Assembly (NCBI RefSeq): GCF_030811715.1
Contig: NZ_JAUSRH010000013.1
Span: forward strand, 1-64,000
Origin: Sinomonas atrocyanea
GTDB lineage: Bacteria; Actinomycetota; Actinomycetes; Actinomycetales; Micrococcaceae
Reading direction: 5' to 3'
DNA: 64,000 bases
The notes under the pieces were generated by a model, which was not told where the DNA came from, did not search any database, and worked only from the letters and a program-made list of their open reading frames with translations. The translations under genes and the position numbers were made by a program. This document shows, one piece after another, positions 15,655 through 26,091 of this stretch. Numbering within the stretch: the stretch's first letter is position 1; each line of letters starts with the position of its first letter.

Positions 15655-17295
15655 GTGCAGTTCAGCATCCTGACCTTCCTCACCCTGGTGGCGATCCTGG
15701 CTGTCGCCCTCGCCGCGGTGCACCGGCCCCTGGGCGCCTACCTCGCCGCGGTCGCTGAGGGCCCTCGCCACCTCCGCTTCGAGCGGTGGATCTACCGTGC
15801 CGCCGGGGTGGCCCCGGACAGCGAGCAGACCTGGAAGGCCTATGCGCGCGGCGTCGTGGCCTTCTCCGTGGCGGGCGTGATCCTGCTCTACACGGCCCAG
15901 CGGCTCCAGCCGCTGCTCTCGGGCGGCCAGCTGCCCGGGGTGGACCCGTGGGTCGCGATGAACACGGCGGTCTCCTTCATCACCAACACCAACTGGCAGG
16001 CCTACGTGCCGGAGTCCACGCTCGGGTCCGTGGTGCAGATGGCCTTCCTCGCCGTGCAGAACTTCGTCTCCGCGGCGGTCGGGATCGCGGTCGCCTTCGC
16101 CCTCGTGCGCGGGTTCGTCCGCAAGGGCACCGACTCGCTGGGGAACTTCTGGGTGGACCTGACGCGGATCACGTTCCGGGTCCTGCTCCCGCTCGCCGCT
16201 GTCGCCGCCGTGGTCCTCGTCGCGGCCGGCGTGGTGCAGGGCTTCTGGCCCACCGAGGTCCACAACACGCTCACGGGCGCGGCGCAGACCATCCCCGCCG
16301 GGCCCGTGGCGAGCCAGGAGGCCATCAAGGAGCTCGGCACCAACGGGGGCGGCTACTTCAACGCGAACTCCGCCCACCCGTTCGAGAACCCCAACGCCTT
16401 CACGAACGTCTTCGAGGTCTTCCTCCTCCTCGCGATCCCCTTCTCCCTGCCGTACACGTTCGGACGCCTGGTCGGCAGCCGGAGGCAGGGCTACACGATC
16501 CTGGCGGTCATGGGCTCCCTCTGGCTTCTCGCGACCGGCCTCATGGCCTGGGCCGTCGCGGCCTGGCCGAACCTCGGCGAGGGCCTCGAGCAGCGCTTCG
16601 GGCCGGCCGCGAGCGGAATCTTCGCGACGGCGACGACCCTGACCTCGACCGGAGCGGTCGACGCCGCGCACGACTCGCTGCCGCCCCTGGCCGGCGGCAT
16701 GGCGATGTTCGACATGATGCTCGGCGAGGTCGCCCCCGGCGGGGTGGGCTCGGGCCTGTACGGCATGCTCGTGCTCGCCGTCGTCGCGGTGTTCCTCGGC
16801 GGCCTCATGGTCGGCCGGACGCCGGAGTACCTGGGCAAGAAGGTCCAGGCCCGGCACATGACGCTCGCGGCCCTGTACCTGCTCGTGACCCCGGTCCTCG
16901 TGCTCGTGCTCACCGGGGCCGCGGTCGTGGCCCCGTCCGCGGTGGCGGACGCCCCGGCCCAGGGCCCGCACCAGTTCAGCGAGCTGCTGTACGCGTTCAC
17001 CTCGGGCGCGAACAACAACGGCTCGGCGTTCGGCGGCATCACGTCCTCGGACCCGCTCATGTCCTCGCTCCTGGTCGTGGCCATGTGGGTGGGGCGCGTG
17101 CTGCCCATGGTCCTGGTCCTCGCCCTCGCCGGGAGCTTCGCGGTGCAGGAGCCGATCCCGCCCTCGCCCGGCACCCTGGCCACCTACGGGCCGCTCTTCG
17201 CCGGCCTGCTCGGCACCGTCACCGTCCTGTTCACGGCCCTGAACTACTTCCCGGCGCTCGCGCTGGGGCCCATCGCAGAGGGAACCATCCGATGA
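15655..17295 (+). CDS. kdpA: Potassium-transporting ATPase subunit KdpA
   Basis: The 546-residue K+-selective channel-like subunit of the Kdp P-type ATPase, a SKT-superfamily protein with ten or more helices. Selectivity-filter regions are visible: [58 protein letters not shown] and [15 protein letters not shown]. Length is as in E. coli (557). The GTG at 15655 follows GGGAGG; the stop overlaps the kdpB ATG (ATGA), so the two are coupled. Kdp imports K+ with high affinity when K+ is scarce or osmolarity rises. Confidence 0.97.
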   Translation: MQFSILTFLTLVAILAVALAAVHRPLGAYLAAVAEGPRHLRFERWIYRAAGVAPDSEQTWKAYARGVVAFSVAGVILLYTAQRLQPLLSGGQLPGVDPWVAMNTAVSFITNTNWQAYVPESTLGSVVQMAFLAVQNFVSAAVGIAVAFALVRGFVRKGTDSLGNFWVDLTRITFRVLLPLAAVAAVVLVAAGVVQGFWPTEVHNTLTGAAQTIPAGPVASQEAIKELGTNGGGYFNANSAHPFENPNAFTNVFEVFLLLAIPFSLPYTFGRLVGSRRQGYTILAVMGSLWLLATGLMAWAVAAWPNLGEGLEQRFGPAASGIFATATTLTSTGAVDAAHDSLPPLAGGMAMFDMMLGEVAPGGVGSGLYGMLVLAVVAVFLGGLMVGRTPEYLGKKVQARHMTLAALYLLVTPVLVLVLTGAAVVAPSAVADAPAQGPHQFSELLYAFTSGANNNGSAFGGITSSDPLMSSLLVVAMWVGRVLPMVLVLALAGSFAVQEPIPPSPGTLATYGPLFAGLLGTVTVLFTALNYFPALALGPIAEGTIR

Positions 17296-19415
17296 CCACC
17301 ACCCGAACCCCGGTCCACACGCCCGCGCCACGGGTCACGGAGCTGTCCGGCCACGCCTACAAGCGCCGCAAGGCCTTCGACCGGCGCCTCATCCTCGCCG
17401 CGGTCCCCGAGTCCTTCGCCAAGCTGGACCCGCGCCAGATGCGCCACTCGCCGGTCATGTTCACCGTCCTCCTGGGCACCGCGGTCTCCGCGGTCGCGTG
17501 CATCGTGCAGATCGTCCAGGCGAGCCCCGACGTCGTGTTCAGCGTCGTCATCACCGTCTGGCTGCTCCTGACTGTGCTGTTCGCGAACTTCTCCGAGGCC
17601 CTCGCCGAGGGCCGCGGCAAGGCCCAGGCGGACAGCCTGCGCGCCGGCCGCCAGGGGCTCGTGGCCCGCCGGCTCCGCGGGGCCACCGAGGAGAGCATCC
17701 CCGCCCCGGACCTGCGCAAGGGCGACCTCGTGGTCTGCGAGGCGGGGGACGTGATCCCCTCGGACGGCGAGATCGTCGAGGGCCTGGCCATGGTGGACGA
17801 GTCCGCGATCACGGGCGAGTCCGCGCCGGTGATCCGCGAGTCCGGCGGCGACCGCTCGGCCGTCACGGGCGGGACCAAGGTCATCTCGGACCGCATCGTC
17901 GTCCGGATCACGGCGGACCCCGGGCAGACGTTCATCGACCGCATGATCGCGCTCGTCGAGGGCGCGGAGCGGCAGAAGACCCCGAACGAGATCGCCCTGC
18001 ACGTCCTCCTCGTGGCCCTGACCATCATCTTCCTCGTCGTGACCGTGGTGCTCGTGCCGTTCGCGGCCCTCGCCGGCGCTGTCCCCTCCCCCGTGGTGCT
18101 CGTGGCCCTGCTCGTGTGCCTGATCCCCACGACGATCGGCGCGCTCGTGCCGGCGATCGGCATCGCGGGGATGGACCGCCTGGTCCGCCACAACGTCCTG
18201 GCCACGAGCGGCCGCGCGGTGGAGACCGCCGGGGACATCACCACGCTCCTGCTGGACAAGACCGGCACCATCACGTTCGGCAACCGCCGCGCCGTGGACT
18301 TCCTCCCCGCCCCCGGCGTGCCCGAGGGCGAGTTCATCGAGGCCGCCCGGCTGTCCTCCCTCGCGGACGAGACCCCGGAGGGCCGCTCGATCGTGGACCT
18401 CGCCGGCGAGCGCGGCGCGGCCGGTCCGGGCCTGGACGAGCTGTTCCGCCTGCGGGACGGCCAGGTGATGGCGGTGGAGTTCACGGCGATGACCCGCATG
18501 AGCGGCCTCGACGACGGCGGCCGTCGCTACCGCAAGGGCGCCGCCTCCGCCGTGGCGCGCTGGGTCCGCGAGCTCGGCGGCGACGTCCCGCCCGGGGTAC
18601 GCGACGACGTCGATGCGATCGCGGGCGGCGGCGGCACCCCGCTGGTGGTGGCGACGGACGACGGCGGACGGCCGCGCGTGCTGGGCACCGTCCACCTCGC
18701 CGACGTGGTCAAGCCCGGCATCGCCGACCGCTTCGCCGCCCTGCGCCGGATGGGCATCCGCACGGTCATGATCACCGGCGACAACCGGCTCACCGCGGCC
18801 GCGATCGCCAAGGAGGCCGGCGTGGACGACTACCTGGCCGAGGCCACGCCGGAGGACAAGCTCACCCGCATCCGGGCCGAGCAGAAGGCCGGCCAGCTCG
18901 TGGCCATGACCGGCGACGGCACCAACGACGCCCCGGCCCTCGCAGCCGCGGACGTGGGCGTGGCGATGAACTCCGGCACCCAGGCCGCGAAGGAGGCCGC
19001 CAACATGGTGGACCTCGACTCGGACCCCACCAAGCTCATCGACGTCGTGGCGATCGGCAAGCAGCTGCTCATCACCCGCGGCTCGCTGACCACGTTCTCG
19101 GTGGCGAACGACGTCGCGAAGTACTTCGCCATCATCCCCGCCCTGTTCGTGGCCGTCTTCCCGGGCCTGGGCGTGCTGAACATCATGGGCCTGACGAGCC
19201 CGAAGAGCGCCATCCTGGCCGCGGTGGTCTTCAACGCGATCATCATCGTGCTGCTCGTGCCCCTGGCCCTCCGCGGGGTGCGCTACCGGGCGGTGAGCGC
19301 CCAGCAGGCCCTGCGCCGGAACCTGCTCATCTATGGGGTCGGCGGGATCATCGCCCCGTTCATCGGCATCAAGATCATCGACCTGCTCCTGGCCGTCGTG
19401 CCGGGGCTCCACTAG
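17292..19415 (+). CDS. kdpB: Potassium-transporting ATPase subunit KdpB
   Basis: The 707-residue P-type ATPase catalytic subunit. It shows [18 protein letters not shown] and [19 protein letters not shown] (actuator domain with TGES), the phosphorylated aspartate in [11 protein letters not shown] (Asp322), the nucleotide-domain lysine in [23 protein letters not shown] and [22 protein letters not shown], then the last membrane helices. ATP hydrolysis here drives K+ entering through KdpA. The ATG at 17292 overlaps the kdpA stop; the long frame extension upstream is a shadow of kdpA. All key residues are intact. Confidence 0.98.
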   Translation: MTTTRTPVHTPAPRVTELSGHAYKRRKAFDRRLILAAVPESFAKLDPRQMRHSPVMFTVLLGTAVSAVACIVQIVQASPDVVFSVVITVWLLLTVLFANFSEALAEGRGKAQADSLRAGRQGLVARRLRGATEESIPAPDLRKGDLVVCEAGDVIPSDGEIVEGLAMVDESAITGESAPVIRESGGDRSAVTGGTKVISDRIVVRITADPGQTFIDRMIALVEGAERQKTPNEIALHVLLVALTIIFLVVTVVLVPFAALAGAVPSPVVLVALLVCLIPTTIGALVPAIGIAGMDRLVRHNVLATSGRAVETAGDITTLLLDKTGTITFGNRRAVDFLPAPGVPEGEFIEAARLSSLADETPEGRSIVDLAGERGAAGPGLDELFRLRDGQVMAVEFTAMTRMSGLDDGGRRYRKGAASAVARWVRELGGDVPPGVRDDVDAIAGGGGTPLVVATDDGGRPRVLGTVHLADVVKPGIADRFAALRRMGIRTVMITGDNRLTAAAIAKEAGVDDYLAEATPEDKLTRIRAEQKAGQLVAMTGDGTNDAPALAAADVGVAMNSGTQAAKEAANMVDLDSDPTKLIDVVAIGKQLLITRGSLTTFSVANDVAKYFAIIPALFVAVFPGLGVLNIMGLTSPKSAILAAVVFNAIIIVLLVPLALRGVRYRAVSAQQALRRNLLIYGVGGIIAPFIGIKIIDLLLAVVPGLH

Positions 19416-19425
19416 GAGGACCACG

Positions 19426-20007
19426 GTGAACGCCTACCTGAGACAGCTCGGCACGTCCTTCCGGTTCCTGGCCGTGGCCACCGTGCTGCTCGGCGTCCTG
19501 TACCCGCTCGCGGTGTTCGGCGTGGGCCAGGCCGTCGCGCCGGCCCAGGCGAACGGCTCGATCGCCCAGCTCGGCGGCCAGCCTGCGGCCTCGGCACTCC
19601 TCGCCCAGACGGTGCCGGAGAAGGAGACGAGGCTCTTCTTCCCCCGGCCCTCCGCCGTCACGTGGGACCCGACGTCCTCCGGCGCCTCGAACCTCGGCCC
19701 CTCCGATCCCGCCCTGGCGAAGGCAGCAGCCCAGGCCCGCGCCGCCGTGGCCGCGCGGGAGGGGGTGCCGGCGTCGGCCGTCCCGCTCGACGCCGTCACC
19801 GCCTCGGCGAGCGGGCTGGACCCGGACATCTCCCCGGCCTACGCCCAGCTGCAGCTCCCCCGCGTGGTGCGCGCCACCGGGCTCAGCACGGCGGAGGTGC
19901 AGCAGCTGGTCGCGGACGCGACGACGGGCCCGGTCCTCGGGCTGCTCGGCCAGCCAGCCGTGAACACCACCACGCTCAACCTCGCACTCGCCGCGCGGAT
20001 CAAGTAG
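19426..20007 (+). CDS. kdpC: Potassium-transporting ATPase subunit KdpC
   Basis: A 193-residue periplasm-facing subunit with one N-terminal helix (RFLAVATVLLGVLYPLAVFGVGQ), then the conserved blocks FFPRPSAVTWDPTSSGASNLGPS, SASGLDPDISPAYAQLQLPRVVRATG and GLLGQPAVNTTTLNLAL. KdpC helps assemble the complex and raises ATP affinity of KdpB. GTG 19426 follows AGGAGG ten bases after the kdpB stop. Family motifs SGLDP and PAVNTTTLN are both complete. Confidence 0.96.
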   Translation: MNAYLRQLGTSFRFLAVATVLLGVLYPLAVFGVGQAVAPAQANGSIAQLGGQPAASALLAQTVPEKETRLFFPRPSAVTWDPTSSGASNLGPSDPALAKAAAQARAAVAAREGVPASAVPLDAVTASASGLDPDISPAYAQLQLPRVVRATGLSTAEVQQLVADATTGPVLGLLGQPAVNTTTLNLALAARIK

Positions 20008-20054
20008 CCGGCGGATGCGGCGGAGTGGCCGGCTGACATAGAAGAATCGGGAGC

Positions 20055-22586
20055 ATGGACCGCGGCAGCCTTCGCATCTTCCTCGGCGCGGCGCCCGGGG
20101 TCGGGAAGACGTACGCGATGCTCGAGGAGGCCCACCGCCTCGCCGCCGCCGGCACCGACGTGGTGGTGGGGGTGGTCATGGACCACGGCCGGGCCCAGAC
20201 CGCGGCGCTCACCGAGGGGCTCGAGCTGGTGCCGCTGCGGCTCGTGGAGTACCGGGGCACGAGCCTGCCGGAAATGGACGTGGACGCCGTCCTCGCCCGC
20301 AGCCCGCACACCGTCCTCGTGGACGAGTACGCCCACACCAACGCACCCGGCAGCCGGCACGCGAAGCGGTGGGAGGACGTGGACGAGCTCCTCGCGGCGG
20401 GGATCAACGTCCTCACCACCGTCAACGTCCAGCACCTCGCCTCGCTCAACGACGTGGTCGAGTCGATCACGGGCACCCGGCAGCAGGAGGTCATCCCGGA
20501 CGCGATCGTGCGGGCCGCGGACCAGATCGAGCTCGTGGACATCCCGCCCGAGCTGCTGCGCCAGCGGCTGGGCTCCGGCCTCGTCTACGCCCCGGACAAG
20601 ATCGACGCCGCCCTGGCGAACTACTTCCGCCTCGGCAACCTCTCGGCCCTGCGGGAGATCGCGCTCATCTGGCTCGCCGACCGGGTCGAGGAGGGCCTCG
20701 CGGCCTACCGCGAGCGGCACCACATCGAGGAAACCTGGCCTGCGCGGGAGCGGGTCGTCGTCGCCCTGACCGGGGGCCCGGAGGGCGAGGCGCTCATCCG
20801 GCGTGCGGCCCGGATCCTGTCCCGGGTCAGCGGCGGCGACCTCCTCGCCGTCCACGTCCGCACCCCGGACGGGCTCGCCGAGGGGTCCGAGCAGCACCTC
20901 GCCGCGCAGCGGGCGCTCGTCGGAGACCTCGGCGGCAGCTACCAGCAGCTCGCGGGGGACGACATCGCCGCGAGCCTGCTCGACTTCGCCCGCAGCGTCA
21001 ACGCGACCCAGATCGTGGTGGGCGTCTCCCGCCACACCCGGCTCCAGCAGCTGCTCGGCCGCGGAGGGGTGGGGACCGCCGTCGTGCGCGATTCCGGCGA
21101 GATCGACGTGCACATGGTGACCCACGCGCTCGCGGGGCGGGCGCCCCGGCGGCGGCTGACCCCGCTGCTGGGGCGTCCCCGCACCGTCGCCGGGTACGTG
21201 CTCGCTTTCGCCGTGCCGATCGCGATGACCGCCGCGCTCGCGCCGTTCCCGGAGATCAACCTGACCACGCAGGCGCTCGCGCACCTGTGCGCGGTGGTGC
21301 TCGTGGCGTTCATCGGCGGGCTGTGGCCGGCGGTGGTCGCCGCCGTCTTCGACTCGCTCCTGCTCAACTACTTCGTCACCCCGCCGGTCGGGAACCTCAC
21401 GATCGCCGACCCGCAGAACTTCTTCGCCCTGGCCGTGTTCCTCGCGGTCGCGGTCGCGTTCTCGCTCGTGGTCGGCGTCTCCTCGCGGCGCTCCCGGGAC
21501 GCGGCCGTGGCGCGCGCGGAGGCGGGCACGCTCAGCGAGCTCGCGCGCGGCTCGCTCGCGCGGGACCAGGGCCCGGCGGAGTTCCTCGAGCAGCTGCTGC
21601 ACGAGTTCCAGCTCGCCTCGGCGAGCCTGCTGGCGGCGGACGACGGCGGGTGGACCGTCCGCGCGGAGGCCGGCCCGGGCGCCCCGACAGACCCGGACGG
21701 GGCCGACGGGGCGGACCGGATCGGCCCCGGGCTCACCCTCGCGTGGCGTGGCCGTCCGCTCAGCGGCGGCGAACGGCGGCTGCTGGCCGCGTTCGAGGCG
21801 CACCTGGCCGCGCTGCTGGAGCGGCAGGAGCTCGCCACGAGCCTGCGCGAGACGGTCCGGCTCGGCGAGGCGAACCGGATCCGCACCTCAATCCTGCGGG
21901 CCGTCTCGCACGACCTGCGCACCCCGCTGGCGGGCATCCGCCTCGCGGTCACGGCCCTGGAGCGGCAGTCGGGCTCGATGAGCGCCGAGGAGCGCACCGA
22001 GATGCTCGCGGCCATCGACTCCTACGCGGGCCGGCTGGACAGCCTCGTGGCGAACCTGCTGGACATGTCCCGGATCGACAGCGCCGCGCTGTCCGTGCTG
22101 CACGAGCCCGTGGCCTGGCGCGAGGTTGTCGCGGAGGTGCTCGCGGAATTCCCGGCCGGGGCGGTGCGGGTGGACCTCGCGCCGAACCTCCCGGCGATCG
22201 ACGCCGACCGCGGCCTCCTCGAGCGGGCGCTGGCGAACATCGTGCAGAACGCCCTCAAGTACGCCCCGGGCAGCGACATCGTGGTGCTCGCCACGGCGGG
22301 CGGGCTGCTCGCCCCGGGCATCGGGGACCGGCCGGTGAGCGAGCTGCGCGTGGTGGACCACGGCACGGGCGTCCCGCCGGAGCGGGTCGTGGCCATGTTC
22401 CAGCCGTTCCAGCGGCTCGGCGACGAGGGGAAGGGGCCGGGGATCGGCCTGGGGCTCGCGGTCGCGAAGGGCTTCGTCGAGGCGATGGGCGGGGTGCTCG
22501 CCGCGGAGCCGACCCCCGGCGGCGGCCTGACGATGGTGATCCGGATGCCGCTCTACGCTGGCCCGCTGGACGAGGAAGGGGACTGA
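20055..22586 (+). CDS. kdpD: Sensor histidine kinase KdpD
   Basis: An 843-residue membrane kinase. The N-terminal KdpD domain begins RIFLGAAPGVGKTYAMLEEAHRL (Walker A-like) and DEYAHTNAPGSRHAKRWEDV, followed by a USP-like domain (about 235-355), four membrane helices (about 380-475, with the short loop PEINLTTQALAHL and NYFVTPPVGNLTI), a divergent GAF region, then HisKA with phospho-acceptor His619 in RAVSHDLRTPLAGIRLAV and a HATPase (NIVQNALKYAPG, VDHGTGVPPE, GIGLGLAVAKGFVEAMGG). It senses low K+ or turgor and phosphorylates KdpE. The start is 47 bases after kdpC, with GGGAG nearby. Confidence 0.97.
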   Translation: MDRGSLRIFLGAAPGVGKTYAMLEEAHRLAAAGTDVVVGVVMDHGRAQTAALTEGLELVPLRLVEYRGTSLPEMDVDAVLARSPHTVLVDEYAHTNAPGSRHAKRWEDVDELLAAGINVLTTVNVQHLASLNDVVESITGTRQQEVIPDAIVRAADQIELVDIPPELLRQRLGSGLVYAPDKIDAALANYFRLGNLSALREIALIWLADRVEEGLAAYRERHHIEETWPARERVVVALTGGPEGEALIRRAARILSRVSGGDLLAVHVRTPDGLAEGSEQHLAAQRALVGDLGGSYQQLAGDDIAASLLDFARSVNATQIVVGVSRHTRLQQLLGRGGVGTAVVRDSGEIDVHMVTHALAGRAPRRRLTPLLGRPRTVAGYVLAFAVPIAMTAALAPFPEINLTTQALAHLCAVVLVAFIGGLWPAVVAAVFDSLLLNYFVTPPVGNLTIADPQNFFALAVFLAVAVAFSLVVGVSSRRSRDAAVARAEAGTLSELARGSLARDQGPAEFLEQLLHEFQLASASLLAADDGGWTVRAEAGPGAPTDPDGADGADRIGPGLTLAWRGRPLSGGERRLLAAFEAHLAALLERQELATSLRETVRLGEANRIRTSILRAVSHDLRTPLAGIRLAVTALERQSGSMSAEERTEMLAAIDSYAGRLDSLVANLLDMSRIDSAALSVLHEPVAWREVVAEVLAEFPAGAVRVDLAPNLPAIDADRGLLERALANIVQNALKYAPGSDIVVLATAGGLLAPGIGDRPVSELRVVDHGTGVPPERVVAMFQPFQRLGDEGKGPGIGLGLAVAKGFVEAMGGVLAAEPTPGGGLTMVIRMPLYAGPLDEEGD

Positions 22587-22587
22587 T

Positions 22588-23295
22588 GTGAAGAAGGTGC
22601 TCGTGGTCGACGACGAGCCGCAGCTGCTGCGCGCGCTGCAGATCAACCTGCGCGCCGAGGGCTACAGCGTGACGGTCGCCGCGAACGGGACCGAGGCCCT
22701 GCGCCTGGCCGCCTCGCGGCCGCCGGACGTGCTCGTGCTGGACCTGGGTCTGCCGGACATCGACGGGTCCGAGGTGATCCGCGGGATCCGAGGGTGGTCG
22801 GACATGCCGATCGTGGTCCTCTCGGCCCGGCACGGGTCCGCGGACAAGGTGGAGGCGTTGGACGCCGGGGCGGACGACTACGTCACCAAGCCGTTCGGGC
22901 TCGACGAGCTGCTCGCCCGGCTGCGCGCCGTCGAGCGCCGCTCGGCGCACCCCTCCCCCGGCGGGGTGGTCGACGCCGGCGACCTCGTGGTGGACCTCGG
23001 CGCGGCGACCGTCACCCGGGCCGGCGAGCGCGTGCACCTGACCCCGCGCGAGTGGGGCGTGCTGCAGATGCTCGTGGCCAACCGGGGCCGGCTCGTGACC
23101 CAGCGCCAGCTGCTCCAGACCGTCTGGGGGCCGGCCTACAAGGAGGAGACGCAGTACCTGCGGGTCTACATGGGCCAGCTGCGCCGCAAGCTCGAGACCG
23201 ACCCCGCCCACCCGCGCCACCTCATCACCGAGGCCGGGCGCGGGTACCGGTTCGAGACCCCCGAGGCGGGTGCCGCCCCGTCCGGGGACCGGTGA
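22588..23295 (+). CDS. kdpE: Response regulator KdpE
   Basis: A 235-residue OmpR-type regulator. The receiver domain shows VVDDEPQLLRAL, the phosphorylated Asp52 in VLDLGLPDIDG, SARHGSADKVEALDAGADDYVTKPFG; the DNA-binding winged helix shows LTPREWGVLQMLVANRGRLVT and LRVYMGQLRRKLETDP, ending GRGYRFETPE. GTG 22588 starts one base after the kdpD stop. Phospho-KdpE normally activates the kdpFABC promoter, here probably within the region 15314-15460. Placing kdpDE downstream in the same unit allows positive feedback. Confidence 0.97.
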   Translation: MKKVLVVDDEPQLLRALQINLRAEGYSVTVAANGTEALRLAASRPPDVLVLDLGLPDIDGSEVIRGIRGWSDMPIVVLSARHGSADKVEALDAGADDYVTKPFGLDELLARLRAVERRSAHPSPGGVVDAGDLVVDLGAATVTRAGERVHLTPREWGVLQMLVANRGRLVTQRQLLQTVWGPAYKEETQYLRVYMGQLRRKLETDPAHPRHLITEAGRGYRFETPEAGAAPSGDR

Positions 23296-23310
23296 CGATA
23301 CCTTGGCTCC

Positions 23311-23703
23311 ATGGAGATGCGCCTCGAAGTCGTGCAGGTACCGGTGGCGGACGTCGACCGGGCGAAGGCCTTCTACACGGAGAAGCTGGGCTTTGCCCTC
23401 GACCACGATGTGGAGCACATCCCGGGAATGCGGGTCGTGCAGCTGACCCCGCCCGGCTCGGCCACGTCGATCGTCATCGGCACGGGCATGACGGCCATGG
23501 CGCCGGGCAGCCTCGAGGGCCTGCAGCTCGTGGTGGAGGACCTCCCAGAAGTCCGCGAGGAGCTCCTCCGGCGCGGCGCGGAGGTCAGCGAGGCCCAGGA
23601 CCTGGGCGGGGTGCTGTTCGCGCACGTCGCCGACCCCGACGGCAACCGCTGGGTCCTCCAGGGCGCCACGCCGCCCACGGTCAAGGCCGCCCATCTGGAC
23701 TGA
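23311..23703 (+). CDS. VOC/glyoxalase-fold protein
   Basis: A 130-residue protein with one VOC domain: RLEVVQVPVADVDRAKAFYTEKLGFALDHDVEHIPGMRVVQLTPPGS and the end VLFAHVADPDGNRWVLQGATPP. This fold covers glyoxalase I, dioxygenases and antibiotic-binding proteins; the substrate cannot be told. TACCTT lies six bases before the ATG at 23311 with no ribosome site, which suggests a leaderless transcript. It starts 15 bases after kdpE and is followed by a hairpin (23713-23746). Confidence 0.85.
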   Translation: MEMRLEVVQVPVADVDRAKAFYTEKLGFALDHDVEHIPGMRVVQLTPPGSATSIVIGTGMTAMAPGSLEGLQLVVEDLPEVREELLRRGAEVSEAQDLGGVLFAHVADPDGNRWVLQGATPPTVKAAHLD

Positions 23704-23712
23704 TCCGCGCCC

Positions 23713-23746
23713 GGCCCCGGGCTGGGCATCGCCCCCAGCCGGGGCC
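23713..23746 (+). terminator. GC-rich hairpin after the VOC gene
   Basis: GGCCCCGGGCTGGG (23713-23726) pairs with CCCAGCCGGGGCC (23734-23746), a 13-bp stem with one bulged G and a loop GCATCGC or so. It begins 9 bases after the stop of the VOC gene and probably ends the kdp/VOC transcripts, no T-tract being present. Confidence 0.7.
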
Positions 23747-23784
23747 TGTACCATGACGGGGCCCTGACCCGAGGAGGAGCGCCC

Positions 23785-24537
23785 GTGCCCAAGCCGTTCG
23801 GCGAGCTGTTCGAATTCGCCGGCCCCGGCGCCTTCCGCATCCGCGGCGCGGGCAGGGGCCCCGGCGAGTTCGTCCTGGTCCACGGCATCGGCGCCTCCGC
23901 CGCCTACTTCCGCCCGCTGGCCGAGCGGCTCTCCGCCGCCGGGCGCGTCCACGTGATCGAGCTGCCCGGCCACGGGAAGAAGCTCGAGCCCAAGCGTCCC
24001 CTGTCCATGGGCGAGTTCGCACGCGCCACGTGGAGGGTCCTCGACAGCGTGTGCGGCGAGAGCCCCATGCTCGTGGGGCACTCGATGGGCACGCAGGTGG
24101 TCGTGGAGATGGCGCTGCAGAGGCCCGGCATCCGCAAGGCCGCCCTCCTGGCCCCCACCGTCAACGAGCGCGAGCGCACCGTGCCCCGCCAGGCGCTGCG
24201 CCTCCTGCAGGACGGGCTCATCGAGCCGTGGGGCCTCAAGGCCATCCTCGCCCGGGACTACGCCCTGTGCGGCCCGCGGTGGTGGTCCCTCACCCTGGGC
24301 GAGATGATGGCCCACCGCATCGAGGAGCGCATCAGCCACGTCGAGGCGGACCTCCTGATCGTCGCCGGCGAGAAGGATCCGACCTCGCCGCCCGCGTGGG
24401 CGCGCCAGCTCGAGCGGGCGGCCCCGCGGGCCCGCACCGCGGTGATCAAGGGCGCGCCGCACTCACTCATGTACCGGGACGCCGACGAGGTGGCGCGGCT
24501 GCTGCTCGAGCACGCCGGGGCACCGGTCGGGTCCTAG
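23785..24537 (+). CDS. Alpha/beta-hydrolase
   Basis: A 250-residue serine hydrolase with the catalytic triad Ser100 (VGHSMG), Asp198 (AGEKDPTSPP) and His226 (GAPHSLMYRD), the oxyanion block LVHGIGASAAYFRPL and GHGKK after strand 4. The cap region is short. Related enzymes cleave esters or C-C bonds; the substrate is not evident. GTG 23785 follows GAGGAG. It is flanked by a terminator hairpin upstream and a convergent esterase gene downstream, so it is likely monocistronic. Confidence 0.88.
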   Translation: MPKPFGELFEFAGPGAFRIRGAGRGPGEFVLVHGIGASAAYFRPLAERLSAAGRVHVIELPGHGKKLEPKRPLSMGEFARATWRVLDSVCGESPMLVGHSMGTQVVVEMALQRPGIRKAALLAPTVNERERTVPRQALRLLQDGLIEPWGLKAILARDYALCGPRWWSLTLGEMMAHRIEERISHVEADLLIVAGEKDPTSPPAWARQLERAAPRARTAVIKGAPHSLMYRDADEVARLLLEHAGAPVGS

Positions 24538-24548
24538 GGCCGAGCACC

Positions 24549-25841
24549 TCAGGGAGCGAGGGCGAGCCGGCGGCTGAGCCACTCGAGGGCCGGCGCAAGG
24601 GCGGTGGCGGGCACCGACCAGGAGTGGCCCGAGGCGGGAACGGCCTGGGTCTCGACGGTCATGCCCGCACGGGTGGCCGCCGAGGCGACGGCGTGCATGC
24701 ACCCGGTGAACTCGGCGTCACCGTCGCCCGCGGCGAAGTAGGCCCACGTCTTCGGGTAGTGGCGGTTCCTCAGTTGATGGAGGGGCGTCAGGGCCTCGAA
24801 GGCGGCGGCGTCCCCGGCGAACGACCTCTCGATGGTGCCCGCCCGGCTCGCGCCGAGGGAGGGTTCGGCCTCGCCGCTGAAGTCCAGGACGTTGGGATAG
24901 GTCCTCGGGTGGAGGGTGGCCATCTGGATGGCGCAGGTGCCCCCGAAGGAGAAGCCACCGATGGCCCAGTGGCTGTGGTCGGCGGAGGCGCCGAGGTTCG
25001 AGGCGATCCAGGCAGGGACGTCGGTCGCGAGGTAGGTGTCGGCGCGGGCGATGCGCGAGTCCATGCACATCGTGTTGGCCGTAAGCGAGCCGTTGGCATC
25101 GACGACGACCGTGATGGGGGCGAGCCCCCGATGGGTTGCAGCGAAGGCGTCGAGCACGGGCTGGAGGCGGCCGGCCGTGAGCCAGTCGGCGGGCGAGCCG
25201 GGCTGGCCGGGGACGAGCACGAGGACGGGCAGCAGCGGATGCCGTGGGACCGTGTGCGCGGGGGGCAGGTAGATGTAGGCCCTGCGTGCTCTGAAGCCGG
25301 AGACCGTGCCGGGGATGTGCGCGGACCTGATCCGGCCGTGGTCGGGCATGTCGGGCGGGGGCTCCCACTGGGTCAGCGGCGTGCTCGAAGCAGCGCGCCC
25401 TTCCTGGGGGGCATCGGTCAGCGGGGCGATGTCGGCGGTGCTGGCCCCGGTGACGTCTCCTACCGTGCGGTAGAAGCCGAAGTAGGCGTTGACTTGGAGT
25501 GCGGCAGCAGCCAGGACGAGGACGGCCGCGACGGGGGCCAGGATGCGGCGGAACCACGGTCCGCCGCGGAGCCCGGCGCCCGCGAGGATGAGGGCGAACG
25601 CCGCTGCGGCGATCCAGGCCAGGACCGGGACGGGCAGCGGATGGGTGCTCAGGCCCGAGGCGGTCGCCCACTGCCCGGCGGCCCAGGCGATCACGGCCGC
25701 GAGGACGGCCGCCAGCAGGGGGACCAGCGCCCCTCTGCGCCACCTGCGTGCCAGCAGGAAGACGCCGGCCGGAATGGCGAGGTACAGAGCCGCCGTCGGC
25801 ACGGGGCCCTCCACGAGGTCCAGCGCGATGAGCGGTCTCAT
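24549..25841 (-). CDS. Membrane-anchored esterase (D-like), possible aminoacyl-phospholipid hydrolase
   Basis: A 430-residue protein with four N-terminal membrane helices (about 12-32, 38-60, 70-90, 100-120) and an external alpha/beta-hydrolase domain with the nucleophile Ser298 in WAIGGFSFGGTCA and the late GHSW with the catalytic His. The fold resembles esterase D and mycolyltransferases. It is divergent from an aminoacyl-PG synthase; in Corynebacterium glutamicum an esterase paired with such a synthase removes alanine from alanyl-PG, so this could be the matching hydrolase. That role is inferred from neighbourhood. Confidence 0.8.
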   Translation of the reverse strand: MRPLIALDLVEGPVPTAALYLAIPAGVFLLARRWRRGALVPLLAAVLAAVIAWAAGQWATASGLSTHPLPVPVLAWIAAAAFALILAGAGLRGGPWFRRILAPVAAVLVLAAAALQVNAYFGFYRTVGDVTGASTADIAPLTDAPQEGRAASSTPLTQWEPPPDMPDHGRIRSAHIPGTVSGFRARRAYIYLPPAHTVPRHPLLPVLVLVPGQPGSPADWLTAGRLQPVLDAFAATHRGLAPITVVVDANGSLTANTMCMDSRIARADTYLATDVPAWIASNLGASADHSHWAIGGFSFGGTCAIQMATLHPRTYPNVLDFSGEAEPSLGASRAGTIERSFAGDAAAFEALTPLHQLRNRHYPKTWAYFAAGDGDAEFTGCMHAVASAATRAGMTVETQAVPASGHSWSVPATALAPALEWLSRRLALAP

Positions 25842-26001
25842 GGGCTGTCCCTCCGTCGCGGGGCCCGTCGATGGTCACGAGTGAATCCGACAGCACGTTG
25901 CACGGGCGTTATCGACGGTCTGCGGCGTACCCCCTGTGGCGGCCCGGGCTCCCCGCGGACGAGGGCGGTAACGCCGGGGCAACGGCCGTCCCGCTGTACT
26001 C

Positions 26002-26048
26002 CCCTAGAGGTACTTGGCCCTAGAGGTGCCCGGCCCAGAGGTGCCCGG
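26002..26048. repeat. Tandem repeat, 16-bp unit, three copies
   Basis: CCCTAGAGGTACTTGG (26002-26017), CCCTAGAGGTGCCCGG (26018-26033) and CCCAGAGGTGCCCGG (26034-26048) follow each other directly, ending 44 bases before the synthase start at 26092. The repeat lies in the leader region shared by the divergent esterase and synthase genes. Confidence 0.85.
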
Positions 26049-26091
26049 TGCCTGGGCTGCCGGCCGGCAGCTCCCGGGAAGGAAGGCAGCC

